DNA from: an uncultured Lachnospiraceae bacterium
GTDB lineage: Bacteria; Bacillota; Clostridia; Lachnospirales; Lachnospiraceae
DNA length: 64,000 bases
Direction of reading: 5' to 3'
NCBI GenBank assembly: GCA_900551115.1
Contig: URUY01000007.1
Span: 65,641-129,640 of the forward strand
Below the pieces are notes generated by a model. That model saw only the letters and a program-made list of their open reading frames with translations, was not told where the DNA came from and did not search any database. Within the stretch, counting starts at the first letter, position 1; every line of letters begins with the position of its first letter. Shown here piece after piece: positions 8,084-16,819 of this stretch. Made by a program: the position numbers and the translations under genes.

Positions 8084-9367
8084 TTATCTTCCCAACAGCT
8101 TTTGCACACTCACCAGTTTTACGCAGAGTACAAACAGCTCCGCAGCCTGTGCCATTTCTTCCGGTGTCGGGAAAGAAGGCGCAATACGGATATTGGAATC
8201 CTTTGGATCCTTTCCATAGGGATAGGTAGCGCCTGCGCCGGTCAGTACAACACCTGCCTCCTTGCACTTTGCAACAATATTTTTAGCGCAGCCCTCCATT
8301 GCCTCAAAAGAAATGAAGTAGCCGCCCTTAGGCTTAATCCATTCTGCAATTTCCAAGCCCCCCAGTTCCTTTTCCAATATGGAAATCACTGCTTCAAATT
8401 TGGGACGCATGATGTCCGCCTGTTTTTTCATCTGCGCCTTTAAGCCGTCCAGATTCTTAAAATATCTGACATGACGGAGCTGGTTGATTTTATCATGACC
8501 GATTGTCTGAATCGTCATGGATTTTTTCATAAAATCCAAATTCTTTTTAGAAGCTGCCACTGCCGCTATGCCTGCTCCGGCAAAGCTTACCTTGGAGGTG
8601 GAAGCAAATTCATATACCATATCCTCGTTGCCTGCTTTTTCGCATTCTCCCAAAATCTCTAACAGCTCATCCTGATCGTCCTCGTACAGATGATGAATGA
8701 TATAGGCATTATCCCAAAAAATTCTGAAGTCTTCTGCTGCGGGTTTAAGCGCCGCCATCCGCTTTACCGTTTCATCGGAATAGGTAATCCCCTGCGGATT
8801 GGAATACTTGGGCACACACCAGATACCCTTCACAGCCGCATCATTGTTTACATAGCTTTCTACCATATCCATATCAGGTCCCGTGGGTGTCATCGGAATC
8901 GTAATCATTTCAATGCCGAAATGCTCCGTAATAGCAAAATGTCTGTCGTATCCCGGTACCGGACATAAAAACTTAACCTTCTCCAGCTTACACCAGGGCG
9001 TGCTGCCGCATACGCCATGGGTCATGGAACGTGACACCGTATCATACATAATAGTAAGACTGGCATTACCGCACACAATTACCTTGTCGGCAGATACTCC
9101 CATCATCTCTCCCATCAGAGCCTTCGCTTCCGGAATACCGTCTAACACACCGTAATTTCTGCAGTCCATTCCGTCCTCAGTCTTTAAAATACTTTCTGCA
9201 CACAGAACATCCATCATCGGCATGGTCATGTCAAGCTGGGTAGCCGCCGGCTTTCCTCTTGACATATCAAGCTTAAGCCCTTTACCCTTTGCATCTGCAT
9301 AGGCCTGCTCCAATTCCACAGCAAGCGCTTCCAGTTCACTTTTGCTCATTTCTCTGTATGACTTCAT
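8084..9367 (-). CDS. PLP-dependent aminotransferase (aspartate aminotransferase-like, PF12897 type)
   Basis: Fold-type I aminotransferase of 427 aa. The N-terminal LDMSRGKPAATQLD and the PLP-lysine segment FASTSKVSFAGAG (Lys259) match the divergent aspartate aminotransferase subgroup known from Corynebacterium and Clostridia. KYSNPQG near 187 and FWDNAYIIHH near 218 supply the cofactor-binding residues. The most likely reaction is aspartate or glutamate/2-oxoacid transamination; an aromatic substrate is possible and cannot be excluded. It heads the cluster with NUDIX, spoIIM and xerD. Its promoter contains a perfect palindrome, suggesting repressor control. Confidence 0.85.
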   Translation of the reverse strand: MKSYREMSKSELEALAVELEQAYADAKGKGLKLDMSRGKPAATQLDMTMPMMDVLCAESILKTEDGMDCRNYGVLDGIPEAKALMGEMMGVSADKVIVCGNASLTIMYDTVSRSMTHGVCGSTPWCKLEKVKFLCPVPGYDRHFAITEHFGIEMITIPMTPTGPDMDMVESYVNNDAAVKGIWCVPKYSNPQGITYSDETVKRMAALKPAAEDFRIFWDNAYIIHHLYEDDQDELLEILGECEKAGNEDMVYEFASTSKVSFAGAGIAAVAASKKNLDFMKKSMTIQTIGHDKINQLRHVRYFKNLDGLKAQMKKQADIMRPKFEAVISILEKELGGLEIAEWIKPKGGYFISFEAMEGCAKNIVAKCKEAGVVLTGAGATYPYGKDPKDSNIRIAPSFPTPEEMAQAAELFVLCVKLVSVQKLLGR

Positions 9368-9396
9368 TTTGCCACCATCCTCTATAAACTTCCCTT

Positions 9397-9425
9397 ATTT
9401 TATCCAATTGGATAATCGTATACAA
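9397..9425 (-). promoter_or_regulatory. Aminotransferase promoter with embedded 16-bp palindrome
   Basis: On the minus strand TTGTAT (9425-9420) and TAAAAT (9402-9397) are 17 bases apart. The perfect palindrome TTATCCAATTGGATAA (9400-9415) occupies most of the spacer and overlaps the -10. A dimeric regulator bound there would block RNA polymerase. The regulator is not encoded next to it and is unknown. Confidence 0.65.
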
Positions 9426-9521
9426 TCATACACATCTTGTATATTCTACTATACCCGTTACTCTAACACAAGGGAAAATTTATATTTTTACAGATTTTTT
9501 CATAAATGAAGTCAAAATGGG

Positions 9522-10496
9522 TTAATTCTGCATAAAGACCTGCTGCCCTTTTATTAAAGGATAAGAAACAAGCTCGCTGCCCTCCAGATTTTCCCTGTGC
9601 ATATCAACACCGGTAATCTGACTGTTTTCATAAGTCCTGTAATAATAGATACCCTTATCTGCATTGCAGCAGGAGCTGTATACCGTGATTTCGTACTTAT
9701 CATCGCCTAAATGTACGCAACCTCTCTGTTGAAAAACAGAATCTAAAATATGGAAAAACTGGCTGATGCTCTCAGATTCCGAGTCTCCGGAAACAGAATT
9801 AAGCTTGGTATAAGCAGCTTTTACAAAACGGGAGGTAGATGACAAATCTCCCGGAAGCCCTATGGCACCCATACCCAGGCAGTAAGTTTTCAAATCCAGT
9901 TTGTCAGAAAAACGGTTTGCCGGTTCTTCTCTGGAAAGATTCATATAATTATTCAGGTTAAACATGTGAAAGTCAAAGGCAGGGTTATTCGTCAAAACGC
10001 CTGCCGGGTTATCATAAACCCGCAGTCCCTCTTTTACGCTTTCTACTGTAACAGCACTTTCTTTATCCGCAATGATAAAGTGCAGCGGAGACAGCGGCAA
10101 CTGCTCATTAAAGCTTATATCCACTAAATTAATCGTTTCAAGCAGCTTTTTCGCTTCTTCAAGTGTGGCGCACTGTCCTAAAATCCAGGGAATAAATTCA
10201 AAGGGGGTAATATTGTCCTTCCCTTCTACGCAAGGCTTATAATCCGCATTTCCGGGAAAATTCAGTCCTGCCATGCTTAAGCCCTTTTCATTCGTCGCAT
10301 CATAATAAAGGGGATAATCCTCTGTTACAAATGCCATGCCAATCATGGCATAATGGGAATCCATTTGGGGAACCTTGCAAAATACAAGCGGATAATTCCT
10401 GGGTGTTACCGTTACCGTTTCCTTGTAAGAATACCCCAGGTCAAGATTTCTTCCAAAGTAACTGTCTTTTGTTTGATAGGTTATTGCCGTACACAT
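9522..10496 (-). CDS. bsh: Bile salt hydrolase (choloylglycine hydrolase family)
   Basis: Ntn-type amidase that cleaves glycine or taurine from conjugated bile acids. The start at 10496 is supported by AAGGAGG eight bases upstream and by the chemistry: it makes Cys2 the N-terminal nucleophile after Met removal. The other active-site residues are in place: Arg16 and Asp19 (GRNLDL), Asn79 (AGLNFPGNADY, a motif favouring bile salt hydrolase over penicillin V acylase), Asn171 (LTNNPAF) and Arg223 (STSRF). The length of 324 aa is standard. No signal peptide is seen, so it should act in the cytoplasm. It lies 30 bases below a broken gene. Confidence 0.93.
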   Translation of the reverse strand: MCTAITYQTKDSYFGRNLDLGYSYKETVTVTPRNYPLVFCKVPQMDSHYAMIGMAFVTEDYPLYYDATNEKGLSMAGLNFPGNADYKPCVEGKDNITPFEFIPWILGQCATLEEAKKLLETINLVDISFNEQLPLSPLHFIIADKESAVTVESVKEGLRVYDNPAGVLTNNPAFDFHMFNLNNYMNLSREEPANRFSDKLDLKTYCLGMGAIGLPGDLSSTSRFVKAAYTKLNSVSGDSESESISQFFHILDSVFQQRGCVHLGDDKYEITVYSSCCNADKGIYYYRTYENSQITGVDMHRENLEGSELVSYPLIKGQQVFMQN

Positions 10497-10526
10497 ATGC
10501 CCTTCCTCCTTGCACAATATAAACCG

Positions 10527-11200
10527 TCAGATGCCAAATTCTGCAAATAACTTTTTCTGATACTCTCTATCTTTGGCAGCACGGACAATATCCTCCATTC
10601 TTCCTGCCTCACTGAGTTTGACAATCAATGAATTTACTTTCGTTTCTCCTTCTTCTTCTTTTGCATCCAGTTCATCCTTCATCAATTCTTCCAATGCCTC
10701 ACACATAGTTTTTACCTCCACAAATTTCTCCTTGTTTGCACGCACTATCATATCCATAACCGACTTATATAATTTGTCTTCTTTATGATACTATAATTTC
10801 CAATTTCCCTCAAATGATTTATCAGCTTCTCCGGATAACTGTTGCACACGAAAGAAATCGTAATTTCTTCTATCTTTATGCTGTCTTCTCCGGCTGCGTC
10901 TGACTTGTAAAAACAGGCATAAGCATAAACCTTATAGAAATCATCCACCCCAAGATAATCCTGCGGGCTTTTATATTCTATAATATTATACTTTCTAAAA
11001 ATCCTTCCAATATTCTTACGAACCGGCTTAGCAACCTCTTTTTTTATAATTAATACATCAATCTCCTTCGGCTTGGTACCCAACTGATGCTCGTTTTCAA
11101 AAATAAGATTTTCTGCATCCCCTTTTAACTCAATCTGTAAACCTGCAAAAAAAGCCGGATGCCACTGCAACACCTGCTGTTTTTTCTCACGTGTATCCAT
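10527..11200 (-). pseudogene. Internally deleted, frameshifted remnant of a PD-(D/E)XK nuclease-like protein
   Basis: Two adjoining minus-strand frames seem to be the two ends of one gene. The upstream part (11200-10748) starts DTREKKQQVLQWHPAFFAG and carries a nuclease-like E-x-K (IIEYKSP), then runs out of frame into a stop at ISRLWI. The downstream part (10757-10527) starts KSVMDMIVRANKEKFVEVK in another frame and ends in a charged helical tail. From memory of the family, full-length Lachnospiraceae members are about 100 aa longer and contain both ends in one frame, so a central deletion plus frameshift at about 10760 is inferred. If instead both parts are translated, they are a 150-aa and a 76-aa protein. 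Confidence 0.65.
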
Positions 11201-11439
11201 AAAACCTCTCTTTTTTGTTGTTTGGGAGGTTTCTGTGTCAGAAAACTCCTGCTATTTAATGTGATGGTAAGCAAGAATTTTCTGAAATGAGGCAAACTGC
11301 CTTAAGAAATTTATGGGATATTCAGAATTATGTATTCTGAATGAGATATATCCGATAGAAAATTTGCTTAAAAAGATAATAGCATATGTTTTTCATAAAA
11401 TCAATTGCTTTTATTCAAAAGTACGTTTATATAATAAAA
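11201..11439. other. AT-rich gap with small inverted repeats
   Basis: No gene is visible. It holds a perfect 9-bp hairpin (11320-11328 with 11334-11342, loop TATGT) inside a longer imperfect GGATAT...ATATCC stem, and a short AGGCA/TGCCT stem near 11290. It lies upstream of the broken nuclease-like gene and may be debris of a mobile element or its old promoter region. Confidence 0.5.
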
Positions 11440-11492
11440 GCCCCCTCTAAGCCATCGGACTTCTCATGCTCTGTCCGCAGCTGAAAGGGGGC
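11440..11492 (-). terminator. Terminator of the pheA-to-87-aa gene run
   Basis: On the minus strand the outer stem GCCCCCT (11440-11446) pairs with AGGGGGC (11486-11492), with an inner CGGAC/GTCCG stem (11456-11460, 11473-11477), and is followed by TTTTATTAT. It starts about 18 bases after the stop of the 87-aa gene. Confidence 0.75.
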
Positions 11493-11509
11493 CGTCATTC
11501 ACAGCGTAA

Positions 11510-11773
11510 TCAGCCTTCTACAATCAGGTAGCGGCCGTCACCGATATCAAACACTTCCGATGCCTCTAAAATTTCCTCGTCCATGGCACCGTCCATATCA
11601 ATACCTTCTTCATCAAAGTATTCAATAATCTCTTCTACCGAATCCACAACAACTGCCATGCACTCCTCTAAAAAAGCTTCTGCTTCTTCTAAATTAGCTG
11701 CTACAGTTTCAGGAAAAAGCTGTAACTGATTTTTTAAAAAACAGGTTAAAACAGCATCATCAAACTCATGCAT
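11510..11773 (-). CDS. Small acidic protein of unknown function
   Basis: An 87-aa protein with an unusually acidic composition (about a quarter Asp and Glu), predicted mostly helical, ending GDGRYLIVEG. I do not recognise a functional domain; similar short acidic proteins occur in Lachnospiraceae. It is the last gene before a clear terminator in a run with maf and a HAD phosphatase. AGGAGG precedes the start, so it is probably translated. No signal peptide or membrane segment. Confidence 0.65.
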   Translation of the reverse strand: MHEFDDAVLTCFLKNQLQLFPETVAANLEEAEAFLEECMAVVVDSVEEIIEYFDEEGIDMDGAMDEEILEASEVFDIGDGRYLIVEG

Positions 11774-11821
11774 ACCATATGCCTCCTAGTTTTTACTTTT
11801 TATGCATTCATAATATTCTCT

Positions 11822-12475
11822 CTATTGCAAATAGTCAAGTAGCTGCAGCGGATTTTTAATAATTGCATCTGCGTGATTTTCCAAAAGCTCCTGTTTTTCC
11901 CGAAATCCCCACAAAGCCCCTATGGTAAAAGCACCTGCCGCCTTGCCGGTCTGCATATCCGTCCCGGTATCTCCCAGATATAAAATCTCTTCTGCCGTAA
12001 GCTGCAGCTTATCGAGAATACAGAATACCCCTTCGGGACTGGGCTTTTTTTCAATGCCTTCCATCTGTCCCTGTACAATATCAAAATAGTCTTTTCCAAA
12101 AACAGTATGAATGACATCCTTCGTTCTCTCATGGGGTTTGTTGCTGAGAACCGCTATTTTCACACCTCTTTCCTTAAGTGCAGAAAGCAGCTCGTTTATC
12201 CCCTCATAGGGAATTACATGATACATACAGTATTTTGAAAAAACCTTCTGATATTCTGCATATGCCTCTTCAAAATGCACATGCTCCTTATCTCCTCCGG
12301 CTTCCAGACACCTTTCTATTAAAACAGCGGCTCCGTCTCCTACAAAATATTTGTACTGCTCCTTCGTATAGGGACCAAATCCTAATTTTTCCACCGCCAT
12401 ATCAGCGCTTATTTTAATAGAATCCAAAGAATCGGTCAGCGTACCGTCCAGGTCAAAAATAACTGCTTTTTTCAT
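11822..12475 (-). CDS. HAD-family phosphatase, phosphoglycolate phosphatase-like
   Basis: Haloacid dehalogenase-type hydrolase of 217 aa. Motif I is FDLDGTLTDS at residues 7-16, motif II is VLSNKPHE, and motif III is EILYLGDTGTDMQTGKAAG. The alpha-helical cap between motifs I and II places it with Gph/PpaX-like enzymes. The start at 12475 overlaps the maf stop as ATGA, indicating translational coupling. The substrate could be phosphoglycolate, a nucleotide or, given the polyphosphate genes upstream, pyrophosphate; sequence alone does not decide. Confidence 0.85.
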   Translation of the reverse strand: MKKAVIFDLDGTLTDSLDSIKISADMAVEKLGFGPYTKEQYKYFVGDGAAVLIERCLEAGGDKEHVHFEEAYAEYQKVFSKYCMYHVIPYEGINELLSALKERGVKIAVLSNKPHERTKDVIHTVFGKDYFDIVQGQMEGIEKKPSPEGVFCILDKLQLTAEEILYLGDTGTDMQTGKAAGAFTIGALWGFREKQELLENHADAIIKNPLQLLDYLQ

Positions 12476-13086
12476 TTGCGTAAACACTCCTTCAATTCCT
12501 GATAAAGTCTTCCCACAGGAAGTCCCACCACATTATTGTAATCTCCCCGGATTTCTTTGATATAGGCTGCACATTGTCCCTGTATGCCGTAGGCGCCCGC
12601 CTTATCCATAGGGTCCTTTGTGGCAACGTAAGCTTCTATTTCCTCTCTGCTCATGGGATAAAAGGTCACTTGCGTCCTTTCAAAAAAGGTGTGTATCTTC
12701 TCTTCTCCTTTATCGCTATAACAGAAGGTAACACCGGTATACACCTCATGGGTATGGCCGGAAAGCTCTGTAAGCATTTCTGCAGCCTGTTTTTCATTCT
12801 CCGGCTTTCCTAATATTCTGCCCCCGAAGGCAACTATCGTATCCGCCCCGATAACGAAAAATTCCTCCCTTGTCGATACTTCTTTTTCTGCTAAAGGCTT
12901 TCCGTCTGCAAACTGCCTGAAAACAGCCTGCGCCTTCTGTCTTGACAATTCACAGACAACCTCCGAAGGGATTGCACTGCTTATCTTTTCCTCACAGGCG
13001 CCGGTTAATACAGTAAACGGGATTCCTATCTGCAAAAGAAGTTCCCTTCTTCTGGGAGAAGCGCTTGCCAATATAATCTTATTCAT
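12472..13086 (-). CDS. maf: Maf-like nucleoside triphosphate pyrophosphatase
   Basis: House-cleaning enzyme that hydrolyses non-canonical or modified NTPs. The 204-aa product begins IILASASPRRRELL, the family signature, and contains GADTIVAFGGRILGKP near residue 78 and the DPMDKAGAYGIQG segment with catalytic acidic and lysine residues. The start at 13086 lies inside the end of ppk (8-base overlap), and its own stop overlaps the HAD gene, so the three are tightly coupled. A longer frame to 13170 would run deep into ppk and lacks the conserved N-terminus. Confidence 0.93.
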   Translation of the reverse strand: MNKIILASASPRRRELLLQIGIPFTVLTGACEEKISSAIPSEVVCELSRQKAQAVFRQFADGKPLAEKEVSTREEFFVIGADTIVAFGGRILGKPENEKQAAEMLTELSGHTHEVYTGVTFCYSDKGEEKIHTFFERTQVTFYPMSREEIEAYVATKDPMDKAGAYGIQGQCAAYIKEIRGDYNNVVGLPVGRLYQELKECLRK

Positions 13087-15208
13087 GATGTGTCTCCGGA
13101 ATAAAAACCCTGCTGTCAGCCTCTTCCCTGCTTTCTGCTGCCAGCTCCACAGCCTCCCTGCAAAAGGCATCCTGTGAATTAAAGGTTTCTTTTCCTCTCC
13201 TGTCTACTTTTTCATAGCTTCCGTCCGGCATTAACAGATGTGCCTTCACCGTATCCTTAAGCTGGCTTTGCAGAATATGCCAAAGCTCTTCTTTTAACTC
13301 TTCCTTTTCTACCGTGAACAGTATTTCCACACGGCGTTCCAGGTTTCTCGGCATCCAGTCTGCGCTGGAACAGTATATTTCAGGGCTGCCGCCGTTTTCA
13401 AAGTAAAAAATACGGCTATGCTCCAAAAAGTTTCCTACAATGGAACGCACATGTATATTCTCGCTGATGTCCTTTATTCCTACCTTCAGGCAGCAGATAC
13501 CCCTGACAATCAGTTCTATGGTGACTCCGGCTGCACTGGCCTCATAAAGCGCCGCAATCACATCTGCATCACAGAGAGAATTCATCTTTGCAATAATATG
13601 AGCAGGTTTTCCTGAAAGTGCAGCGTCTCTTTCACGATTGATTAAATATAAGAATCTATCCTTCAGCCAAAGGGGGGCAAGGGCAAGCTTGTTCCAGTGC
13701 AGAGGCTCCGAATAGCCTGACAGCATATTGAATACTGCCGTTGCGTCCTCGCCGATTGCCTCCGAACAGGTTAAAAGACCCACATCCGTATATAACTTTG
13801 CAGTGGCATCGTTATAGTTTCCGGTTCCCAAATGCACGTACCTTCTGATACCGTCCTCTTCCCTTCGGACTACCAGTGTAATCTTACTGTGGGTTTTTAA
13901 GCCTACCAGGCCGTAAATAACATGACAGCCTGCCTTTTCTAACATCCTTGCCCACACAATATTATTTTCCTCGTCAAATCTGGCCTTCAGTTCCACCAGC
14001 ACGGAAACCTGCTTGCCGTTTTCCGCAGCCTGTGCTAATGCCGCTATAATCGGGGAATTGCCGCTGACACGGTACAGGGTCTGCTTGATTGCCAGCACAT
14101 CAGGGTCCTTTGCTGCCTGCCTGATGAAATCCACCACCGGCATAAAGGTCTGATACGGATGGTGCAGCAGAATATCGCCCTCTCTGATGGCAGCAAAAAT
14201 ATCCTCGCCTGCAGGCAGCCTTTTAACCTGCTGCGGAACATATTTTTCTGCTTTTAATTTTTCAAAGCCTTCCAGACCATACATTTTCATCAAAAAAGTT
14301 AAATCCAAAGGTCCGTCTATGGAATAAATGGTTTCCTGACCGATGTCCAAAGCCTTTTTCAGCAATTTTAATAACCGCTTATCTATGCCTTCCTCAACCT
14401 CTAAACGGATAGCTTCTCCCCACTGTCTCTTTTTTAACTGTTTCTCAATTTCCTTCAGCAAATCGGCAGCTTCATCCTCTTCGATTGTCAAATCGGCGTT
14501 TCGCATAATGCGGAAAGGATGTACGCAGACAATATCATAATTTAAAAACAGCTTATGGATATTCCTCTCAATTACTTCTTCCAAAAGGATTATCCTTCTC
14601 TCTTCCTTCCCTGCCGGCAGCTCTATCATTCTGGGCAGCACACTGGGTACCTGTACGGTAGCAAATTCCAGTTCTCCCTCTCCTGCCTTCTTGGTTACAA
14701 GCGCACCCAAATTAAGGGATTTATTCCTGATAAGCGGAAACGGCCTTGAGGAGTCCACCGCCATAGGCGTCAGCACCGGATAAACGTTATTTTCAAAATA
14801 CCTGTCTACATATGCTCCTTCCTTCTCCGTAAGCTGCTCATGCTTTTTAATGACATGCAGCCCATGCTGCTCTAATTGCGGAAGCAGGGAACGGTTATAG
14901 GTGGAATACTGCAAATCCACCAGTCCGTGAATCTGCTCATCCAGCTTTTCAAGCTGTTCCTTTGCCGTAAGCCCGGCAATATCCCGTTTGGTATAGCCCG
15001 CATTTACCATATCTTTTAAGGAGGCTACGCGGATCATGAAAAATTCATCCAAATTAGATGCTGTGATACTTAAAAATTTCAGACGCTCAAACAGCGGCAG
15101 GGCTTTGTCCCTTGCCTCAGACAGCACTCTGTGATTGAACAGCACCCAGCTCATTTCCCTGTTCGTATAATACTCGGAATTTCTGTAGTCTATCTTTTTT
15201 TCTCCCAT
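13079..15208 (-). CDS. ppk: Polyphosphate kinase 1
   Basis: Membrane-associated enzyme that polymerises the gamma-phosphate of ATP into polyphosphate, reversibly. The 709 residues cover the four PPK1 domains: N-terminal helical (from YYTNREMSWVLFNHRVL), head, and two PLD-like C domains. The autophosphorylated histidine is in GLKTHSKITLV, followed by RRYVHLGTGNYND. The start at 15208 follows GGAGGT by five bases. The exopolyphosphatase-like gene lies just upstream, so synthesis and breakdown are encoded together. Confidence 0.95.
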   Translation of the reverse strand: MGEKKIDYRNSEYYTNREMSWVLFNHRVLSEARDKALPLFERLKFLSITASNLDEFFMIRVASLKDMVNAGYTKRDIAGLTAKEQLEKLDEQIHGLVDLQYSTYNRSLLPQLEQHGLHVIKKHEQLTEKEGAYVDRYFENNVYPVLTPMAVDSSRPFPLIRNKSLNLGALVTKKAGEGELEFATVQVPSVLPRMIELPAGKEERRIILLEEVIERNIHKLFLNYDIVCVHPFRIMRNADLTIEEDEAADLLKEIEKQLKKRQWGEAIRLEVEEGIDKRLLKLLKKALDIGQETIYSIDGPLDLTFLMKMYGLEGFEKLKAEKYVPQQVKRLPAGEDIFAAIREGDILLHHPYQTFMPVVDFIRQAAKDPDVLAIKQTLYRVSGNSPIIAALAQAAENGKQVSVLVELKARFDEENNIVWARMLEKAGCHVIYGLVGLKTHSKITLVVRREEDGIRRYVHLGTGNYNDATAKLYTDVGLLTCSEAIGEDATAVFNMLSGYSEPLHWNKLALAPLWLKDRFLYLINRERDAALSGKPAHIIAKMNSLCDADVIAALYEASAAGVTIELIVRGICCLKVGIKDISENIHVRSIVGNFLEHSRIFYFENGGSPEIYCSSADWMPRNLERRVEILFTVEKEELKEELWHILQSQLKDTVKAHLLMPDGSYEKVDRRGKETFNSQDAFCREAVELAAESREEADSRVFIPETHHE

Positions 15209-15235
15209 TTTTACCTCCATGCCTGACAAAAAATC

Positions 15236-16774
15236 TTAAATGTTTCTCTTTCGCTTAATCACCGGCTGCACATTAAATACTTCTTCAAAAAATTGTGCCC
15301 GGTTCTCAAAAAGTCCCTTTTCCAACGTGATATCCTCTTTCGTATCCACCGTCAGTATCAGTTCCCTTTCCCGCAGTACTGCCTTTATATTTTTAAACTT
15401 CTGCTTATGGCTTCTGTCCAGTCCATTGGCAATCCTTAAAATTGCCGTCAGCTTCGCCACCGTCAGATACGCCTGTTTATCCAGCGAAGAGGCACGGTGC
15501 AGTTCCTCGTAATACAAAAATTCCTCATGGTTGAATTTTACCACATTTGCCACAATCTCCCTTTCCATATGGGAAAGCCCGATCATTTCCGTAGCCATAA
15601 TAATGTGATAGGAGCATTCACCCAGATTCACCAGACTGATGTACTTGCCGCAGTCATGCAAAATAGCCGCTATCCGCAGATAAAGCCTTTCTCTCTTTCC
15701 CAGCCCGTGCAGCTTTTTGGTACTGTCAAAAATGGTCATGGTCAGGTTTTCCAGAGTCTCTGCCCTCTTCCTGCTGCCCATATACCGTTTGCTGATATTG
15801 ATAGCGCAGTCAATAATATCCTTTTCAAAATTGTGTTCGCTGATTACCATTTTCTGCTGCTGTGCATATTCATAGGCAATGCCATCACACAGCGTTACAC
15901 CGGGAGCCCATATCAGTTTGGCACCCGTCATGACTATCATTCTGTTTAAAAGCACTGCCGATACAAACATGAGCCTTGCATTTTCCTCTGAAATGCCAAG
16001 CTTTACTGCAATTTCACCGGTACTCCTGTTCCTTAGAAACTCCATAAACTGCCCATACTCATCACCGGTTGCATAGCCTGCCCGCTCTCCGTCCTCGTTC
16101 TTTTTACCGAGCCAGCCGGAAAGGTAGTCATCCACCAGTATGACATTCTCTATCTTCGTATCCTTTAAGTAAAATCTGTCCAGCACGGAAAGCTGCGCAT
16201 CATCAATTTCACCAAGAAGCTCTTCCATCTGCGCAGGCTTTGCATTAATGCGTCCCAGTCTTTCAAGCAGTCGCAGCACACCCAGCCTTAAATTCTGCGT
16301 GGTGGTAAGCGTTCCCTTGTCAAACAGGGATATCTGAATGCTGCCGCCGCCGATATCCACAATGGCGGTTCCCTTTTCCAGTATGCGGTCAAACTCTTCT
16401 CCTCTGGACGCTATGGACTTGTAATCCAAAAAACGCTGTTCCGAATTGCTTAAGACCTCTACCTGTACGCCGGTTCTTTGGGCAAGCTGCTCCAGTACAA
16501 TAGCAGTATTTTCCATTTCCCTGATAGCGCTGGTTCCGTATGCCTTATAAGCATCTACCCTGTAGGTATCCATAATTTCAGCATACTGCCGCAGTACCCT
16601 GCACAGCTCATCCACCTTTTCATAGCTCAGCTTCCCTGTGGAATAGGTTTCTGTGCCCAAATCAATCCTGTGTCTGATATGGTCTATCTCCCTCATCCTG
16701 TTTTTCCCGGAAAACTCAAAGATTTTCATGGACAGCTCATAAGAGCCTACATCAATCGCCGCAAAAGTCTTCAT
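15236..16774 (-). CDS. ppx: Exopolyphosphatase / Ppx-GppA family phosphatase
   Basis: Actin-like fold phosphatase acting on polyphosphate or pppGpp. The first phosphate loop is AAIDVGSYELSMKIFEF (residues ~4-20) and the second is IVDIGGGSIQISLFD near residue 140. The C-terminal third has an HD-type domain (AAILHDCGKYI near 385, later FNHEEFLYYEEL), as in long Ppx proteins. At 512 aa it is full length. It sits 27 bases upstream of ppk, pointing to polyphosphate rather than pppGpp as the main substrate, although both are possible. Confidence 0.92.
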   Translation of the reverse strand: MKTFAAIDVGSYELSMKIFEFSGKNRMREIDHIRHRIDLGTETYSTGKLSYEKVDELCRVLRQYAEIMDTYRVDAYKAYGTSAIREMENTAIVLEQLAQRTGVQVEVLSNSEQRFLDYKSIASRGEEFDRILEKGTAIVDIGGGSIQISLFDKGTLTTTQNLRLGVLRLLERLGRINAKPAQMEELLGEIDDAQLSVLDRFYLKDTKIENVILVDDYLSGWLGKKNEDGERAGYATGDEYGQFMEFLRNRSTGEIAVKLGISEENARLMFVSAVLLNRMIVMTGAKLIWAPGVTLCDGIAYEYAQQQKMVISEHNFEKDIIDCAINISKRYMGSRKRAETLENLTMTIFDSTKKLHGLGKRERLYLRIAAILHDCGKYISLVNLGECSYHIIMATEMIGLSHMEREIVANVVKFNHEEFLYYEELHRASSLDKQAYLTVAKLTAILRIANGLDRSHKQKFKNIKAVLRERELILTVDTKEDITLEKGLFENRAQFFEEVFNVQPVIKRKRNI

Positions 16775-16819
16775 CTCTGCCTCCTTCTTTATCCTTACCC
16801 TTCAGTAAAGCGTTCCTTC

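Noticed and set aside
8002..8109. Upstream extension of the NUDIX protein
   Set aside because: No ribosome site, not family-like, and it runs into the aminotransferase gene.
10497..10517. Longer bile salt hydrolase start at 10517
   Set aside because: It would bury the catalytic cysteine; the ATG at 10496 gives Met-Cys and has the ribosome site.
10473..10526. Promoter just upstream of bsh
   Set aside because: TTGCAG and TTTATA/TATATT could be paired, but the -10 match is poor; not called.
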